In this document: positions 1 through 8,946 of the stretch, piece by piece | Position numbering within the stretch: the stretch's first letter is position 1 | Layout: every line of letters starts with the position of its first letter | DNA from: Calothrix sp. MO_192.B10 | Lineage (GTDB): Bacteria; Cyanobacteriota; Cyanobacteriia; Cyanobacteriales; Nostocaceae | Assembly: GCA_030065055.1 (NCBI GenBank) | Contig: JASJDS010000004.1 | Location: forward strand, 1-60,792 | DNA length: 60,792 nucleotides | Direction of reading: 5' to 3' | The notes under the pieces: generated by a model | The model's database searches: none | What the model was told of the DNA's origin: nothing | The model's input: the letters and a program-made list of their open reading frames with translations, nothing else | Translations under genes and position numbers: made by a program

Positions 1-1291
1 CCGACCTGACGGTACGGTGTAGGCTTCCCAACTCATTGGGGATTGCCTCAGACTTCGTAGATTTTTTACGTCCAGAAGTCTTTGGTCTTACATCCCCTCC
101 TTGGGCAGAAGTGCTAGTTCCTAACACTCTTACCAGTGAGCCAGTTACTTCAGTTGGGGAGATCCCAAGACCGTAGTGGCTCACCAAAAGTCGCAAACCT
201 TCATTTTTGATATTGACAGCAGCATTGATGTCTCTATCATGCTGTTTTTGGCAGTGTGGACAATCCACAGACCTAACCCCCAATGAATCATAACCATTTT
301 GCAGTATTGGGATTGGTAGTAGAGTTTCGTTACAAAGCTGAGATGATGGGAAGAAACGACCTATTTCAATATAGGTATGCCCAAATTTTTCAGCTTTGTA
401 TTTCAACATAGTTAGGAACATTCCCCATCCTTGGTCACTAATAGCTTTTGCCAAGTTAGGGTTCTTCACCATATTTTTAACTGCCAAATCCTCTACACAA
501 ATTACTTGATTTTCGTATGCTATTTTGCGAGATAGCTTGTGTAGAAAATCCTCTCTAACTCTAGTTATTTTACTAGAGACTCTTGCAACCAAACGTTTAG
601 CCTTACGACGTTTGTTAGAAGTTTTATCAGTCTTTCTAGCTAACTTTTTTTGTTTACGTTTTCTATTCTTCTCTAGTTTTGCTAGTCGCTTCTTGGGTAG
701 GTCATACTTTGACCCATCAGAAGTTATAGCAAAGTTCTTTAAACCAAGGTCAACGCCAATAGCATCATTAATAGCTACTACAGGTTCGTCCTCTTGATGA
801 AACAGAATAGATACATAGTATCTACCATCAGCATTTTTAGATATAGTTACAGTTGTGAATTTAGTATTTGGTAGCTCTTTGTGAAACACAGTTTTAACCA
901 TACCTAAATTCCCAGGAAACTTGATTACAGAATCCTGCGGTATGAGTTTTACATTTTGAGGATACTGAATCGATTGTTTGCCATGTTTAGACTTAAAGTT
1001 AGGATACTTAGCACGTCCTTCAAAGAAGTTGACAAATGCACTAGAAAGGTTGAATGTTACTCGTTGCAATACTTGACTGTACGCAAGCCCTAACCATTCA
1101 TATTCTTTCTTTAAAAGAGGCAACAATTTGTCCATTGCAACCTTAGAAAGCCCCTTTCCTGTTTCTTTGTACGCCGTAGTTGTGGCATTGAGCATATAAT
1201 TCCACAACCACCTTGTATTGCCAAAACATTGAGCTAGATAAGACTCCTGCTCATCGGTAGGATAAATTCTAAGTTTGACTGCTCTGTACAC
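1..1291 (-). CDS. tnpB: IS200/IS605-family TnpB (RNA-guided nuclease), 3' end cut by window edge
   Basis: About 430 codons are readable leftward from a GTG start and no stop appears before the window edge, so the C-terminus is missing. The RuvC-like catalytic triad is visible: Asp181 in GVDLGLKNFA, Glu267 in VEDLAV and the Asp pair in HDRDINAA near residues 352-354. A basic helix rich in Lys/Arg lies at about residues 200-245. In most TnpB proteins a four-cysteine zinc ribbon precedes the last motif. Here the second half (CPHC) is intact but the first half reads LCNETL, so one cysteine appears to be lost. TnpB proteins use a transposon-encoded guide RNA to cut DNA and favour retention of the element. 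No tnpA is visible. The GTG is the first start after a hairpin and I see no upstream in-frame ATG. Family certain; activity unknown. Confidence 0.88.
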   Translation of the reverse strand, partial: MYRAVKLRIYPTDEQESYLAQCFGNTRWLWNYMLNATTTAYKETGKGLSKVAMDKLLPLLKKEYEWLGLAYSQVLQRVTFNLSSAFVNFFEGRAKYPNFKSKHGKQSIQYPQNVKLIPQDSVIKFPGNLGMVKTVFHKELPNTKFTTVTISKNADGRYYVSILFHQEDEPVVAINDAIGVDLGLKNFAITSDGSKYDLPKKRLAKLEKNRKRKQKKLARKTDKTSNKRRKAKRLVARVSSKITRVREDFLHKLSRKIAYENQVICVEDLAVKNMVKNPNLAKAISDQGWGMFLTMLKYKAEKFGHTYIEIGRFFPSSQLCNETLLPIPILQNGYDSLGVRSVDCPHCQKQHDRDINAAVNIKNEGLRLLVSHYGLGISPTEVTGSLVRVLGTSTSAQGGDVRPKTSGRKKSTKSEAIPNELGSLHRTVRS

Positions 1292-1298
1292 GGTGAGA

Positions 1299-1335
1299 CC
1301 ACTTGGCGGTGTCGGTTTCCGTCCCGCCAAAGTGG
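1299..1335. repeat. Hairpin upstream of tnpB, also present at the right window end
   Basis: CCACTTGGCGG and CCGCCAAAGTGG form a stem around a roughly 14-nt loop, eight bases upstream of the tnpB start. The same sequence recurs in inverted orientation at 60747-60783. It may be a subterminal IS hairpin or a dispersed small repeat that happens to lie there. Confidence 0.75.
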
Positions 1336-1896
1336 CGAATCCGGAGGGTATCGACCTATTACTGTGTTTCAATATTCATGATAACACAATCAATCACAGC
1401 TAGTTAAAAATGTACAAATTGTTCGTTTCCTCCATGTCCTTTTCCCTGTTTCCCCACAGGGGAAATTTGGTCCAAGGACTGTCGTCAACTCACGCGCAAT
1501 TCATCTCAACACTGACCCTATCGGGTTCAGTGTGAGCCTTCTTGCTGTTCAAGGTAATACCATTTTAAAAAAAGAATGGGACAATTAATATATAGATAAA
1601 TGGGTAGTACTCCTTTTCATTAATTTTGAGGAGTCGCGGGTGCGAACGATCCCCGACTTCTTAAAGAAGTCGGGGATCTGTGCGGATATTGAGCAAAATT
1701 ATTGGTTGATTACTATTGAATAACCTCTTATAATACTTGAGCGATTTCACAGTGTAGACCCGTAGCAAAAGCTGCTACAGCCTACATTGAAAAGGGATTG
1801 TTGGGTTTAAGTCCCCAATTCATCCCAGGATTTGACTTTTGTCAATTGAACTGATAACTGATTTAATTGACATCTATAAGTTAAAAATATAACAAT
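1336..1896. other. Intergenic, repeat-rich, no gene seen
   Basis: This spacer holds a hairpin at about 1508-1534 (ACACTGACCC / GGGTTCAGTGT). There is also a perfect palindrome at 1648-1678 with 15-bp arms (gatccccgacttctt) around a single base, a common cyanobacterial interspersed palindrome. On the minus strand a TTGTAC ... TATCAT-like pair about 20 bases apart (around 1380-1415) could drive tnpB. The remaining sequence shows no coding potential. Confidence 0.6.
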
Positions 1897-2652
1897 ATGC
1901 CTAAAGTAATTTCCATACACTCCTACCGGGGTGGTACAGGGAAGTCAAATTCTACTGCAAATCTGGCGACTACGGTGGCAATGCAGGGATATCGAGTGGG
2001 TGTGGTTGACATGGATATTCCTTCACCAGGAATCCACAATCTCTTTGGGCTGGAACCAGAGCAAATGGGTAAAACCCTCAATTCTTACCTATGGGGAGAG
2101 AGTAGCATTGCAGACGCGGCTTATGATGTGAGTGCCAATGTGGAATTGCAGGGAGATGGCAAGATTTTCTTAGTTCCTTCCAGTATCAAAGCCGATGACA
2201 TTGCCCGTATTTTGAAAGACGGCTATGATGTCAAGTTGCTAAATGATGGATTCCGCCAGTTAGTAAAGTCATTAAAACTCGATTACCTGTTTATTGATAC
2301 CCACCCCGGCTTGTCGAAAGAAACATTTTTGACCATCGCTATTTCCCACTTCTTAATTCTCATCCTCCGTCCCGATAAGCAGGACTACCAGGGGACAGCA
2401 GTGACTATTGATGTAGCTCGGCAGTTGAAAGTTCGTAAAATGTTGTTAGTGGTGAATAAAGCCTTACCCAGCATGAATTTGGAGGCTTTACGTCAGAAGG
2501 TTGAACAAGCCTACAATGCAACTGTTGGGGGTATTTTCCCCTTATCAGAAGACATAATCAAACTCGCCAGTGAAGGGGTATTCTGCGTTAAATATCCAGA
2601 TCACCCAGTCACCCAAGAATTCCAAAAACTTGCCCAACAGATTATGGAGTGA
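1897..2652 (+). CDS. ParA/MinD-like P-loop ATPase
   Basis: 251 residues. The N-terminus carries a deviant Walker A motif, SYRGGTGKSN (residues 9-18), followed by the VGVVDMDIPSPG Walker A' segment and LFIDTHPG (Walker B-like). This places it in the SIMIBI class with ParA, MinD and CpaE. The hallmark signature lysine of KGGxGK is an arginine (Arg11) here. Such ATPases dimerise on ATP and position or switch partner proteins in the cytoplasm. A glutaminase gene starts 7 bases after the stop, so the two are very probably co-transcribed; sensor and cyclase-like genes follow. This suggests a signalling rather than plasmid-partition role. No ParB-like gene or parS-like array is nearby. Exact function unknown. 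Confidence 0.85.
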   Translation: MPKVISIHSYRGGTGKSNSTANLATTVAMQGYRVGVVDMDIPSPGIHNLFGLEPEQMGKTLNSYLWGESSIADAAYDVSANVELQGDGKIFLVPSSIKADDIARILKDGYDVKLLNDGFRQLVKSLKLDYLFIDTHPGLSKETFLTIAISHFLILILRPDKQDYQGTAVTIDVARQLKVRKMLLVVNKALPSMNLEALRQKVEQAYNATVGGIFPLSEDIIKLASEGVFCVKYPDHPVTQEFQKLAQQIME

Positions 2653-2659
2653 ATATAGA

Positions 2660-3727
2660 ATGGTTGACCCTGGTGATTTACATTCCTTAGCGAGTTCTAT
2701 TACATCTGTTACCTCTGGGTTTCGCACCTATCTGAATGAACTCCATGAAAAATACCAATCCCTAAATGAAGGTGCGGCGGCAGACTACATTCCCGAACTT
2801 GCCTTAGCCAATCCAGAGCATTTTGGTATTTGTGTTGTGACTGTCGATGGACAGGTGTTTGAGGTGGGGGAATGTGACAAATTATTCACCGTTCAGTCCA
2901 TATCAAAAGCATTTATGTTTGGCCTGGCGCTGGAAATTCACGGGCGGGAATATGTCAATCATAAAGTGAGTGTAGAACCGACGGGGGAAGCATTTAACTC
3001 CATTGTGTTGGATGAGAAAACCAATCGCCCCTATAATCCAATGGTAAATGCAGGAGCGATCGCTACTACTGATTTGATCGAAGGAAAGAACGGCACTGAA
3101 CGCCTGAAACGAGTTCTGGATATGTTCAAACGCTACACCGGACGGGATCACGACATCAATGTGCCCGTATTTTTATCAGAAAAGGCAACGGGTAACCGCA
3201 ACCGAGCAATGGCGTATCTGATGCTCAATTTTGGCATGGTTAGTGAAAAGATTGAGGAAACCTTGGATCTTTACTTTCAGCAATGCTCAATTATGGTAAA
3301 TACTCGCGATTTGGCAATGTTGTCAGCAACCTTGGCAAATGGCGGGGTGAATCCAGTCACCAAAGAACGGGCGCTCGATGAACAATATGTGCAAGATGTG
3401 ATTACTGTGATGCTCACCTGTGGGATGTACGATGCTTCGGGTACATGGATTTACCGAGTGGGGATGCCTGCCAAAAGTGGCGTAGGTGGCGGCATTACTG
3501 CTGTTGCTCCAGGGAAATTGGGGATTGGTGTTTTTTCACCCTTACTGGATGGGAAGGGCAATAGTGTGAGAGGAATCAAAGTGTGCGAAGACTTATCTAG
3601 AGATTTTGGCTTACACTTGTTCAATGTGACCAAACCAAAACAGGATTTAACACTCCTTGCGGGAAGTCCCCCGGTGGAGTCTTCGGAACCGGGGGATGAG
3701 AGCAAGGGCAGAGACTTGAATTCATAA
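2660..3727 (+). CDS. glsA: Glutaminase (serine-dependent beta-lactamase fold)
   Basis: Hydrolyses L-glutamine to glutamate and ammonia in the cytoplasm. Family signatures are clear: the SxxK catalytic pair in VQSISKAF, YNPMVNAGAI, and SGVGGGI near the C-terminus. The ATG at 2660 is preferred because it follows the ParA stop by 7 bases and matches the usual N-terminus; an upstream in-frame ATG at 2570 would overlap parA by 83 bases. At 355 residues it is longer than typical GlsA (about 305-310). The family normally ends around FGLHLF, and about 30 residues of Pro/Ser/Glu-rich tail follow here, running into IS-like DNA, so the tail may be acquired. Catalytic core appears complete. Confidence 0.92.
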   Translation: MVDPGDLHSLASSITSVTSGFRTYLNELHEKYQSLNEGAAADYIPELALANPEHFGICVVTVDGQVFEVGECDKLFTVQSISKAFMFGLALEIHGREYVNHKVSVEPTGEAFNSIVLDEKTNRPYNPMVNAGAIATTDLIEGKNGTERLKRVLDMFKRYTGRDHDINVPVFLSEKATGNRNRAMAYLMLNFGMVSEKIEETLDLYFQQCSIMVNTRDLAMLSATLANGGVNPVTKERALDEQYVQDVITVMLTCGMYDASGTWIYRVGMPAKSGVGGGITAVAPGKLGIGVFSPLLDGKGNSVRGIKVCEDLSRDFGLHLFNVTKPKQDLTLLAGSPPVESSEPGDESKGRDLNS

Positions 3728-4225
3728 CGAATATATGGGAAAATATTTGTTGGTCGCTGACCCTCCCGACTGACTAAGAGGCCACCCTTTGGGTATAAAG
3801 TATGTACTCGGCAGAGTTCGGGGAAAGAACACGGTCACTGGCAGGCTATAGCCGTAAGGAATGACACCAAACTGTGTTGTGCGGAAAATAATCAAACTGC
3901 CTGCGGGAGGCGGGCAGCTGCGCGGGTTCCCCCACCGAGGGGAGAAAGGCAAAAATGCCAGAGACGCTGTGTAACACTCAGACCGGATTGAGTTCCGGAT
4001 ACCCATTTTTTTGGGATACCCAACAGAGCAACGGCGAGTGAGACGCGAAGCCCCAGACATAGCGTAAGCGGAGTCTGTGGGTACTTCATAACAATGGATT
4101 ACGGGAGACGAGAAGATTAACGATTGTTGACACTCCCCCGAATTAATTCGGGGGATTCTAAGCAGATACGGGAGCCACGAGCTAAAGCTTCTCTTAATAT
4201 CATTTCGACATCTGTTGTTAATCAA
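3728..4225 (+). mobile_element. Probable remnant of an IS200/IS605 right end; no gene
   Basis: There is no convincing coding sequence. The 3' part reads TTGACACTC followed by a perfect 20-bp palindrome at 4135-4154 (cccccgaatt/aattcggggg) and GGATTCTA. This arrangement resembles the right-end hairpin of IS200/IS605 tnpB elements, whose 3' DNA also encodes the guide-RNA scaffold. No tnpA or tnpB body is present, so this would be a deletion derivative or non-autonomous element. It separates the parA-glsA pair from the downstream sensor genes. Identification rests on resemblance only. Confidence 0.45.
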
Positions 4226-6529
4226 ATGATACTAAACAAATCCAATACCAAATGGTATATGAGCTTGAATTCCCAGACGCTAATTGGTTTGGGAATTTTT
4301 GCCTTTGGTTTGATTGGTAGTTTTATGTTTGCTATTAATACTGAAGGTAAAAAGCTGGTTTTTACTGAGTCATCCCGGCTGATTCGACAAACCGGTGACA
4401 ATGCTGTCTCCGATTTAACCTCTCGCTCGAAAGAAGTTGCTGGTTTGACTCGCACCCTCGGTATTACATCAGAACAATTACCGAAATCAGAAACCACTTT
4501 CAAAAACTTTATACCCAAAATAATTGATTTTCAAGGGGACTTGGGCATTGCCGGGGGTGGAGTCTGGCCCGAACCCTATAAGTTTAACTCCAATGTGGCA
4601 AGAAGAAGTTTCTTTTGGGGTAGGGAGTTAGATGGAACCCTCAAGTACTATGATGACTATAACCAGTCTGGGTATCACAATGAAGACTGGTACGTCATAG
4701 CGCGATACTTAAAACCTGGGAGGTGTTTCTGGAGTCGCTCCTATGTAGACCCTTTTTCCCAACAGCCAATGGTTACTTGTACCATTGCCACTCAGGAGGG
4801 GGGAGAATTTTCTGGTGCTGTAACCATCGATGTAAAACTGGAAGGTTTACAAGCCTTTACTGAATCCTGGCAGAAAAAGACCAATGGTTATGTTTTCATT
4901 GTCGATCGCGACAATAAGTTTATCAGCTTTCCGGACCCAAAGTTAGTCCAACGGGTGGAGAAGGATAGTAAGGGCAAGACAAAGACAGAATTTATTCTGG
5001 CATCTGAGTTGGCTGCGGTGAAGCCCCAATTTTCCCCCATTGCTGAAGCACTAGCAGGGGTGAATCAGGAAATGTTACAGCAAGCGCGGCAGATGCCCAA
5101 CTATAAACCGGAAACAGCTGCCAACCTTGAGCGAGCCAGTTATCAGATTAATCAACAGCAAGCTGAACTCATGTCTGTCATCCTTGCCGATCCTTTGGGG
5201 GGAAAAACTGACTCCAATCGACTATTGAAGCAATTTGAACTTAAAGATGACTGGTTGCTGCAAGAGAAATCCACAGTTTATATTTTCCATGTGCCCAATA
5301 CTTACTGGAAGTTAGTTATTGTCAAACCAGTTGCAGAATCAGTGGCTGTTGCTGATTCAATTGCCCAATTTCTGATTAATCGCGTTGCTTTCATTGTCGC
5401 TTTAGGGGCATTATTAGCCCTAGTTGCGGTGAAATTCCGACTACTGAAACCGATTCAGAGTTTGAGCCAAGCAGCCAAGGAAATTGAGCATAACCCTAGC
5501 CAACTCTCTGGGAGTGAATGGGAGCAGGAATTACCCACTGAGCGCAGAGATGAAATTGGTTCCTTAGCCCAGACTTTTAGTAACATGGCTGTTCAACTCA
5601 AACAGTCCTTTGCAACCCTGGAGAAGCAAAACCAAGACTTAGCCCAGACGAAGGAACAATTAAAGGCAGTCATCGATGCAGTACCAGGTTCCATTTCTTG
5701 GATTGATTCCGGGGGGTTATATATTGGTGTTAACCGTTATCTGGCAGAGAATTGGAATCTATCCCAAGATGCTTTTATTGGTAAAGAAGTGGGCTTTCTC
5801 ACAGGAAATTCTCAGTTAGCTGAGTTTATGCGTCAGTTTTTAGCAAGTTCCCAAGAGTCTGCTTCCCAAGTGATTGAAATAGAGGTAAATGAATCTCCCC
5901 GTTATTATCTCATTGCTGCCCAAAAATATCAGCAGGCTGAAGGGAAAGCGACGGTGTCTGTAGGCATTGATGTGACGGAACGCAAGCAGGCAGAAGAAGC
6001 TTTGAGAATTGCCGAATCAAATTACCGCAGTATCTTTGAAAACGCCTTGGAAGGAATATTCCAGTCCACAACTTATGGTAAATTTATCCGGGTAAATCCA
6101 GCAATGGCAAGCATTTATGGTTATGAATCACCAGCAGCTATGATTGGGGATATCACGGACATTGATACACAAATTTATGTCGATTATGACAACCGAAAAG
6201 AATTTAAACGTCGCTTAACTGAGTATGGTCAAGTAAAAAACTGGGAATGTCAAGTTTATGCTCAAGACGGCAGCACTATTTGGATCGAGGAAGATACCAG
6301 AAGTGTATACGATTCCCAGGGGAATTTACTATATTACGAAGGTATGATTCAAGATATTACTGAACGCAAACGCCGTGAAGCAGATTTGCAAAAGCAGTTA
6401 GAAGAATTACGAGTAGAAATTGACCATCAAAAGCGGGAACAGGAAGTAGCCATGATTACCCAGAGTGAATATTTTCAAGAGTTGCAAGAGGAAATAGCTG
6501 AGGTGAATTTGGATGAATTTTGGAGCTAA
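4226..6529 (+). CDS. Cache-HAMP-PAS-PAS membrane sensor protein without output domain
   Basis: About 767 residues from the ATG at 4226 (ATG 4259 is an alternative; longer readings run into IS-like DNA). A transmembrane segment lies near the N-terminus (LIGLGIFAFGLIGSFMFAIN). It is followed by a large extracytoplasmic Cache-like sensor region, a second TM (FIVALGALLALVAVKF), a HAMP linker and a coiled coil. Two PAS domains follow (AVIDAVPGSISWIDSGG; YRSIFENALEGIFQSTTYGK), and then a C-terminal coiled coil rich in Glu/Gln. No kinase, GGDEF or cyclase domain is present, so it must signal through a partner. The cyclase-like gene starts 13 bases after its stop, so partnership with that protein is the simplest inference. 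Confidence 0.85.
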   Translation: MILNKSNTKWYMSLNSQTLIGLGIFAFGLIGSFMFAINTEGKKLVFTESSRLIRQTGDNAVSDLTSRSKEVAGLTRTLGITSEQLPKSETTFKNFIPKIIDFQGDLGIAGGGVWPEPYKFNSNVARRSFFWGRELDGTLKYYDDYNQSGYHNEDWYVIARYLKPGRCFWSRSYVDPFSQQPMVTCTIATQEGGEFSGAVTIDVKLEGLQAFTESWQKKTNGYVFIVDRDNKFISFPDPKLVQRVEKDSKGKTKTEFILASELAAVKPQFSPIAEALAGVNQEMLQQARQMPNYKPETAANLERASYQINQQQAELMSVILADPLGGKTDSNRLLKQFELKDDWLLQEKSTVYIFHVPNTYWKLVIVKPVAESVAVADSIAQFLINRVAFIVALGALLALVAVKFRLLKPIQSLSQAAKEIEHNPSQLSGSEWEQELPTERRDEIGSLAQTFSNMAVQLKQSFATLEKQNQDLAQTKEQLKAVIDAVPGSISWIDSGGLYIGVNRYLAENWNLSQDAFIGKEVGFLTGNSQLAEFMRQFLASSQESASQVIEIEVNESPRYYLIAAQKYQQAEGKATVSVGIDVTERKQAEEALRIAESNYRSIFENALEGIFQSTTYGKFIRVNPAMASIYGYESPAAMIGDITDIDTQIYVDYDNRKEFKRRLTEYGQVKNWECQVYAQDGSTIWIEEDTRSVYDSQGNLLYYEGMIQDITERKRREADLQKQLEELRVEIDHQKREQEVAMITQSEYFQELQEEIAEVNLDEFWS

Positions 6530-6542
6530 GGAGCTAATCACC

Positions 6543-8711
6543 ATGTTTGGGCTAAATCGCCTCAGTATTAAATCTAAACTGCAAATTATGCTGCTGGTTG
6601 CCAGTTTGGGGTCAATTGTAGTAGTAGCCTACCTGAGTTGCAGCAAAGCCCAAGAGACGATCACAGAGCGTATCTTTGACCAGCTTACCAGTGTCCGGGC
6701 TTCTAAAGCCTATCAGGTTGAATCTTATTTCCGAATTTTGCGGCATCACATCGAAACTCTTTGCGAGGATCGTATGGTAGTATCGGCAATGGGGGAGTTT
6801 AAAGGGGCATTTGCCCAACTAAATCAAGCATCAATTCCCCCTGATTGGGATCGAGAAATTGTTAGTTACTATACGAAGGAATTCTTACCTAAACTGGCTA
6901 AAAATATTACAGGTACCCCCGTATTTGAAACTTATCGTCCCACAAGTTCTGCATCCCGCTATCTCCAATATCACTACATTGCTAATAATCCCAAATCTGT
7001 GGGCAAGAAAGATGAATTAAAACAAGCAGAGGATGGCAGCGAGTATAGCAAGATTCACGCCCGATATCATGCCCTGTTTCGCAATTTGATTAAAAAATTT
7101 GGTTATTACGATTTATTTCTCATTGATACCAAAACTGGCAACATAGTGTACTCAGTCTATAAAGAGACAGACTTTGGCACCAGCTTAGATCGGGGACCCT
7201 ATGGCAACAGCAATCTGGCGGAGGTGGTAAAAAAAGTTCGAGCCAATCCCGATCGCGGTGCAATTCAAATTGCTGATTTCCAGTTCCACAGACCATCTTA
7301 CAATGCTCCTGCGGCTTTTATCGCCGGTGCAATTTATGACGGTGACACAAAGGTGGGAATTCTAGCCGTACAATTGCCAGTGGATGAAATTAATAACGAA
7401 TTGACGGGTAATCGTAACTGGAAGCAAGACGGCTTAGGTGATACAGGGGAAACCTATCTGGTGGGGTCAGATTTTTTGATGCGTTCCGTTGCCCGTCCTC
7501 TCCTAGAAGATAGCAAAGGTTATGTGAGTAAATTACGCAATCATAATATTAAATCTGAAACCATTGCACAGATTGAACGCTTAAATACATCAATTCTGGT
7601 ACAGAAAGTAGATACCGTCGTTGCAGAAGAGGCAATCTCAGGTAAATCAGGGACTCAAAAGGCAGAAAACTATCTGGGCAACCCAACCCTCAGTTCCTAC
7701 TCTCCAGTCAAGATTCCTGGGGTTAACTGGGGAATTATTGCCGAGATGGATTTGACAGAGGCATATCAGCCAATAAATGAACTGCAATTCTATCTGTTAG
7801 TTTCCACCATCATTTTAGTGCTGCTGGTACTATTTTATGCCGTCATTGCTGCCCAGCGATTTACACAACCCATTGATACTCTAATTGCCAGTTCCTCGAA
7901 GGTAAAAGCAGGGGAATTAGATACAGAGGTTATATTTAACACCAAAGATGAGTTTAACGAACTAGCACAGATTTTTAATACTATGGTGCAGCAACTACGC
8001 ACCTCCAATACATTACTGGAAGAAAAAAATCAGGAAAACGAAAACCTGTTGTTAAACATTTTGCCCCATACAGTTGTCAAGGGGATGAAAAAAGGTAATC
8101 AAAAAATTGCCGATCGCCATTCTCAGGTAACAATGGTTTGTATCCACATTGGTGGTTTAATGAAGATAGGCGAAGAAGATACTCCAGAAGAAACTGCCCA
8201 GTTGTTTGACGAACTGATTCATATTTTGGATGAAGTAGGGGAAAAACATGGTGTGGAACGGTTGTTTTTGGTTGGCGATCGCTATATGGCTAATTGTGGA
8301 CTGACAAAGGCACAGCTGGATCACGTCAATCGCGGTGTACAATTTGCCCTAGAAGCACTTAATAGTATTAAACGCTTTAACCAGAAGCATAATATTAGTC
8401 TTAGCCTCGATATTGGTGTACATACGGGTACTGTGATGGCAGCAATTATCGGACAACAAAAATTTCGGTATCAGGTATGGGGGGAAACCGTGGAGATCGC
8501 TAATCAACTGCAACAAAACGCTGAACCCAATACAATTTTAGTCACCCAAGCAGTATACGATCGCCTCCACGAAATCCATAATTTTACCAAGTCAGACGGG
8601 ATTACCCAAGATGGGCGTAAACTACCAACCTGGGTACTAGGAAAGACTGGACTACAGGACTTGATTAGCGATTTAACTACAGGTTTAGATTTTGATGCCG
8701 ATAATTTTTAA
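6543..8711 (+). CDS. Cache-HAMP protein with degenerate class III nucleotidyl cyclase domain
   Basis: About 722 residues. The ATG at 6543 is chosen because AAGGAG sits 10 bases upstream. Order: N-terminal TM, extracytoplasmic double-Cache-like region (to about residue 415), TM, HAMP (about 440-500), and a cyclase homology domain (about 525-690). The cyclase fold is recognisable in VTMVCIHIGG, LVGDRYMANCG, IGVHTGTVMAAIIG and WGETVEIANQ. The first metal-binding Asp (FADIVGF in active enzymes) is His535. The second Asp (GD, 579) is kept. The transition-state Asn and Arg of VNTASR are replaced in VEIANQ. It therefore looks catalytically dead, or at least unorthodox. Co-transcribed with the upstream PAS protein. 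The stop codon abuts a heptamer repeat. Confidence 0.85.
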   Translation: MFGLNRLSIKSKLQIMLLVASLGSIVVVAYLSCSKAQETITERIFDQLTSVRASKAYQVESYFRILRHHIETLCEDRMVVSAMGEFKGAFAQLNQASIPPDWDREIVSYYTKEFLPKLAKNITGTPVFETYRPTSSASRYLQYHYIANNPKSVGKKDELKQAEDGSEYSKIHARYHALFRNLIKKFGYYDLFLIDTKTGNIVYSVYKETDFGTSLDRGPYGNSNLAEVVKKVRANPDRGAIQIADFQFHRPSYNAPAAFIAGAIYDGDTKVGILAVQLPVDEINNELTGNRNWKQDGLGDTGETYLVGSDFLMRSVARPLLEDSKGYVSKLRNHNIKSETIAQIERLNTSILVQKVDTVVAEEAISGKSGTQKAENYLGNPTLSSYSPVKIPGVNWGIIAEMDLTEAYQPINELQFYLLVSTIILVLLVLFYAVIAAQRFTQPIDTLIASSSKVKAGELDTEVIFNTKDEFNELAQIFNTMVQQLRTSNTLLEEKNQENENLLLNILPHTVVKGMKKGNQKIADRHSQVTMVCIHIGGLMKIGEEDTPEETAQLFDELIHILDEVGEKHGVERLFLVGDRYMANCGLTKAQLDHVNRGVQFALEALNSIKRFNQKHNISLSLDIGVHTGTVMAAIIGQQKFRYQVWGETVEIANQLQQNAEPNTILVTQAVYDRLHEIHNFTKSDGITQDGRKLPTWVLGKTGLQDLISDLTTGLDFDADNF

Positions 8712-8946
8712 TAAGTAATAAGTAATAAGCAATAAGTAGTAAGTAATAAGTAATAAGTAATTGACCGGAAAATAAACTGGATACAAGCCGTGTGGATTTA
8801 TCCGTGGAGAAAAACAAACAGTTCTGTCATTGTTTCAAGCCTCCAGGCAAATGACATGGGGTCACGACTCGCGCTACCCAGAGCGACTGTCGTCGTCGCG
8901 AGTTCTCTGGTCAATCCAAAATCCAAAATCTAAAATCTAAAATTGA
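8709..8946. repeat. TAATAAG heptamer tandem array plus dispersed repeat
   Basis: Heptamers of the type TAATAAG fill 8709-8760 and begin within the stop codon of the preceding gene. Positions 8761-8812 (actggatacaagcc ... tttatccgtggaga) match 31602-31650, a dispersed repeat. The remainder ends in AAAATCTAA-type tandem units just before mscS. Confidence 0.8.

Noticed and set aside
525-797. 90-codon + strand frame near the left end
   Set aside because: Antisense to tnpB, whose RuvC motifs and length are unmistakable on the minus strand.
1897-2652. ParA-like gene considered as plasmid partition marker
   Set aside because: No parB, no centromere-like repeats; neighbours are glutaminase and sensors, and the window also carries valS, gpmI and secG, which are chromosomal.
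3722-4225. 167-codon minus-strand frame
   Set aside because: Covers IS-end-like DNA with palindromes; no similarity to known proteins and no plausible start context.
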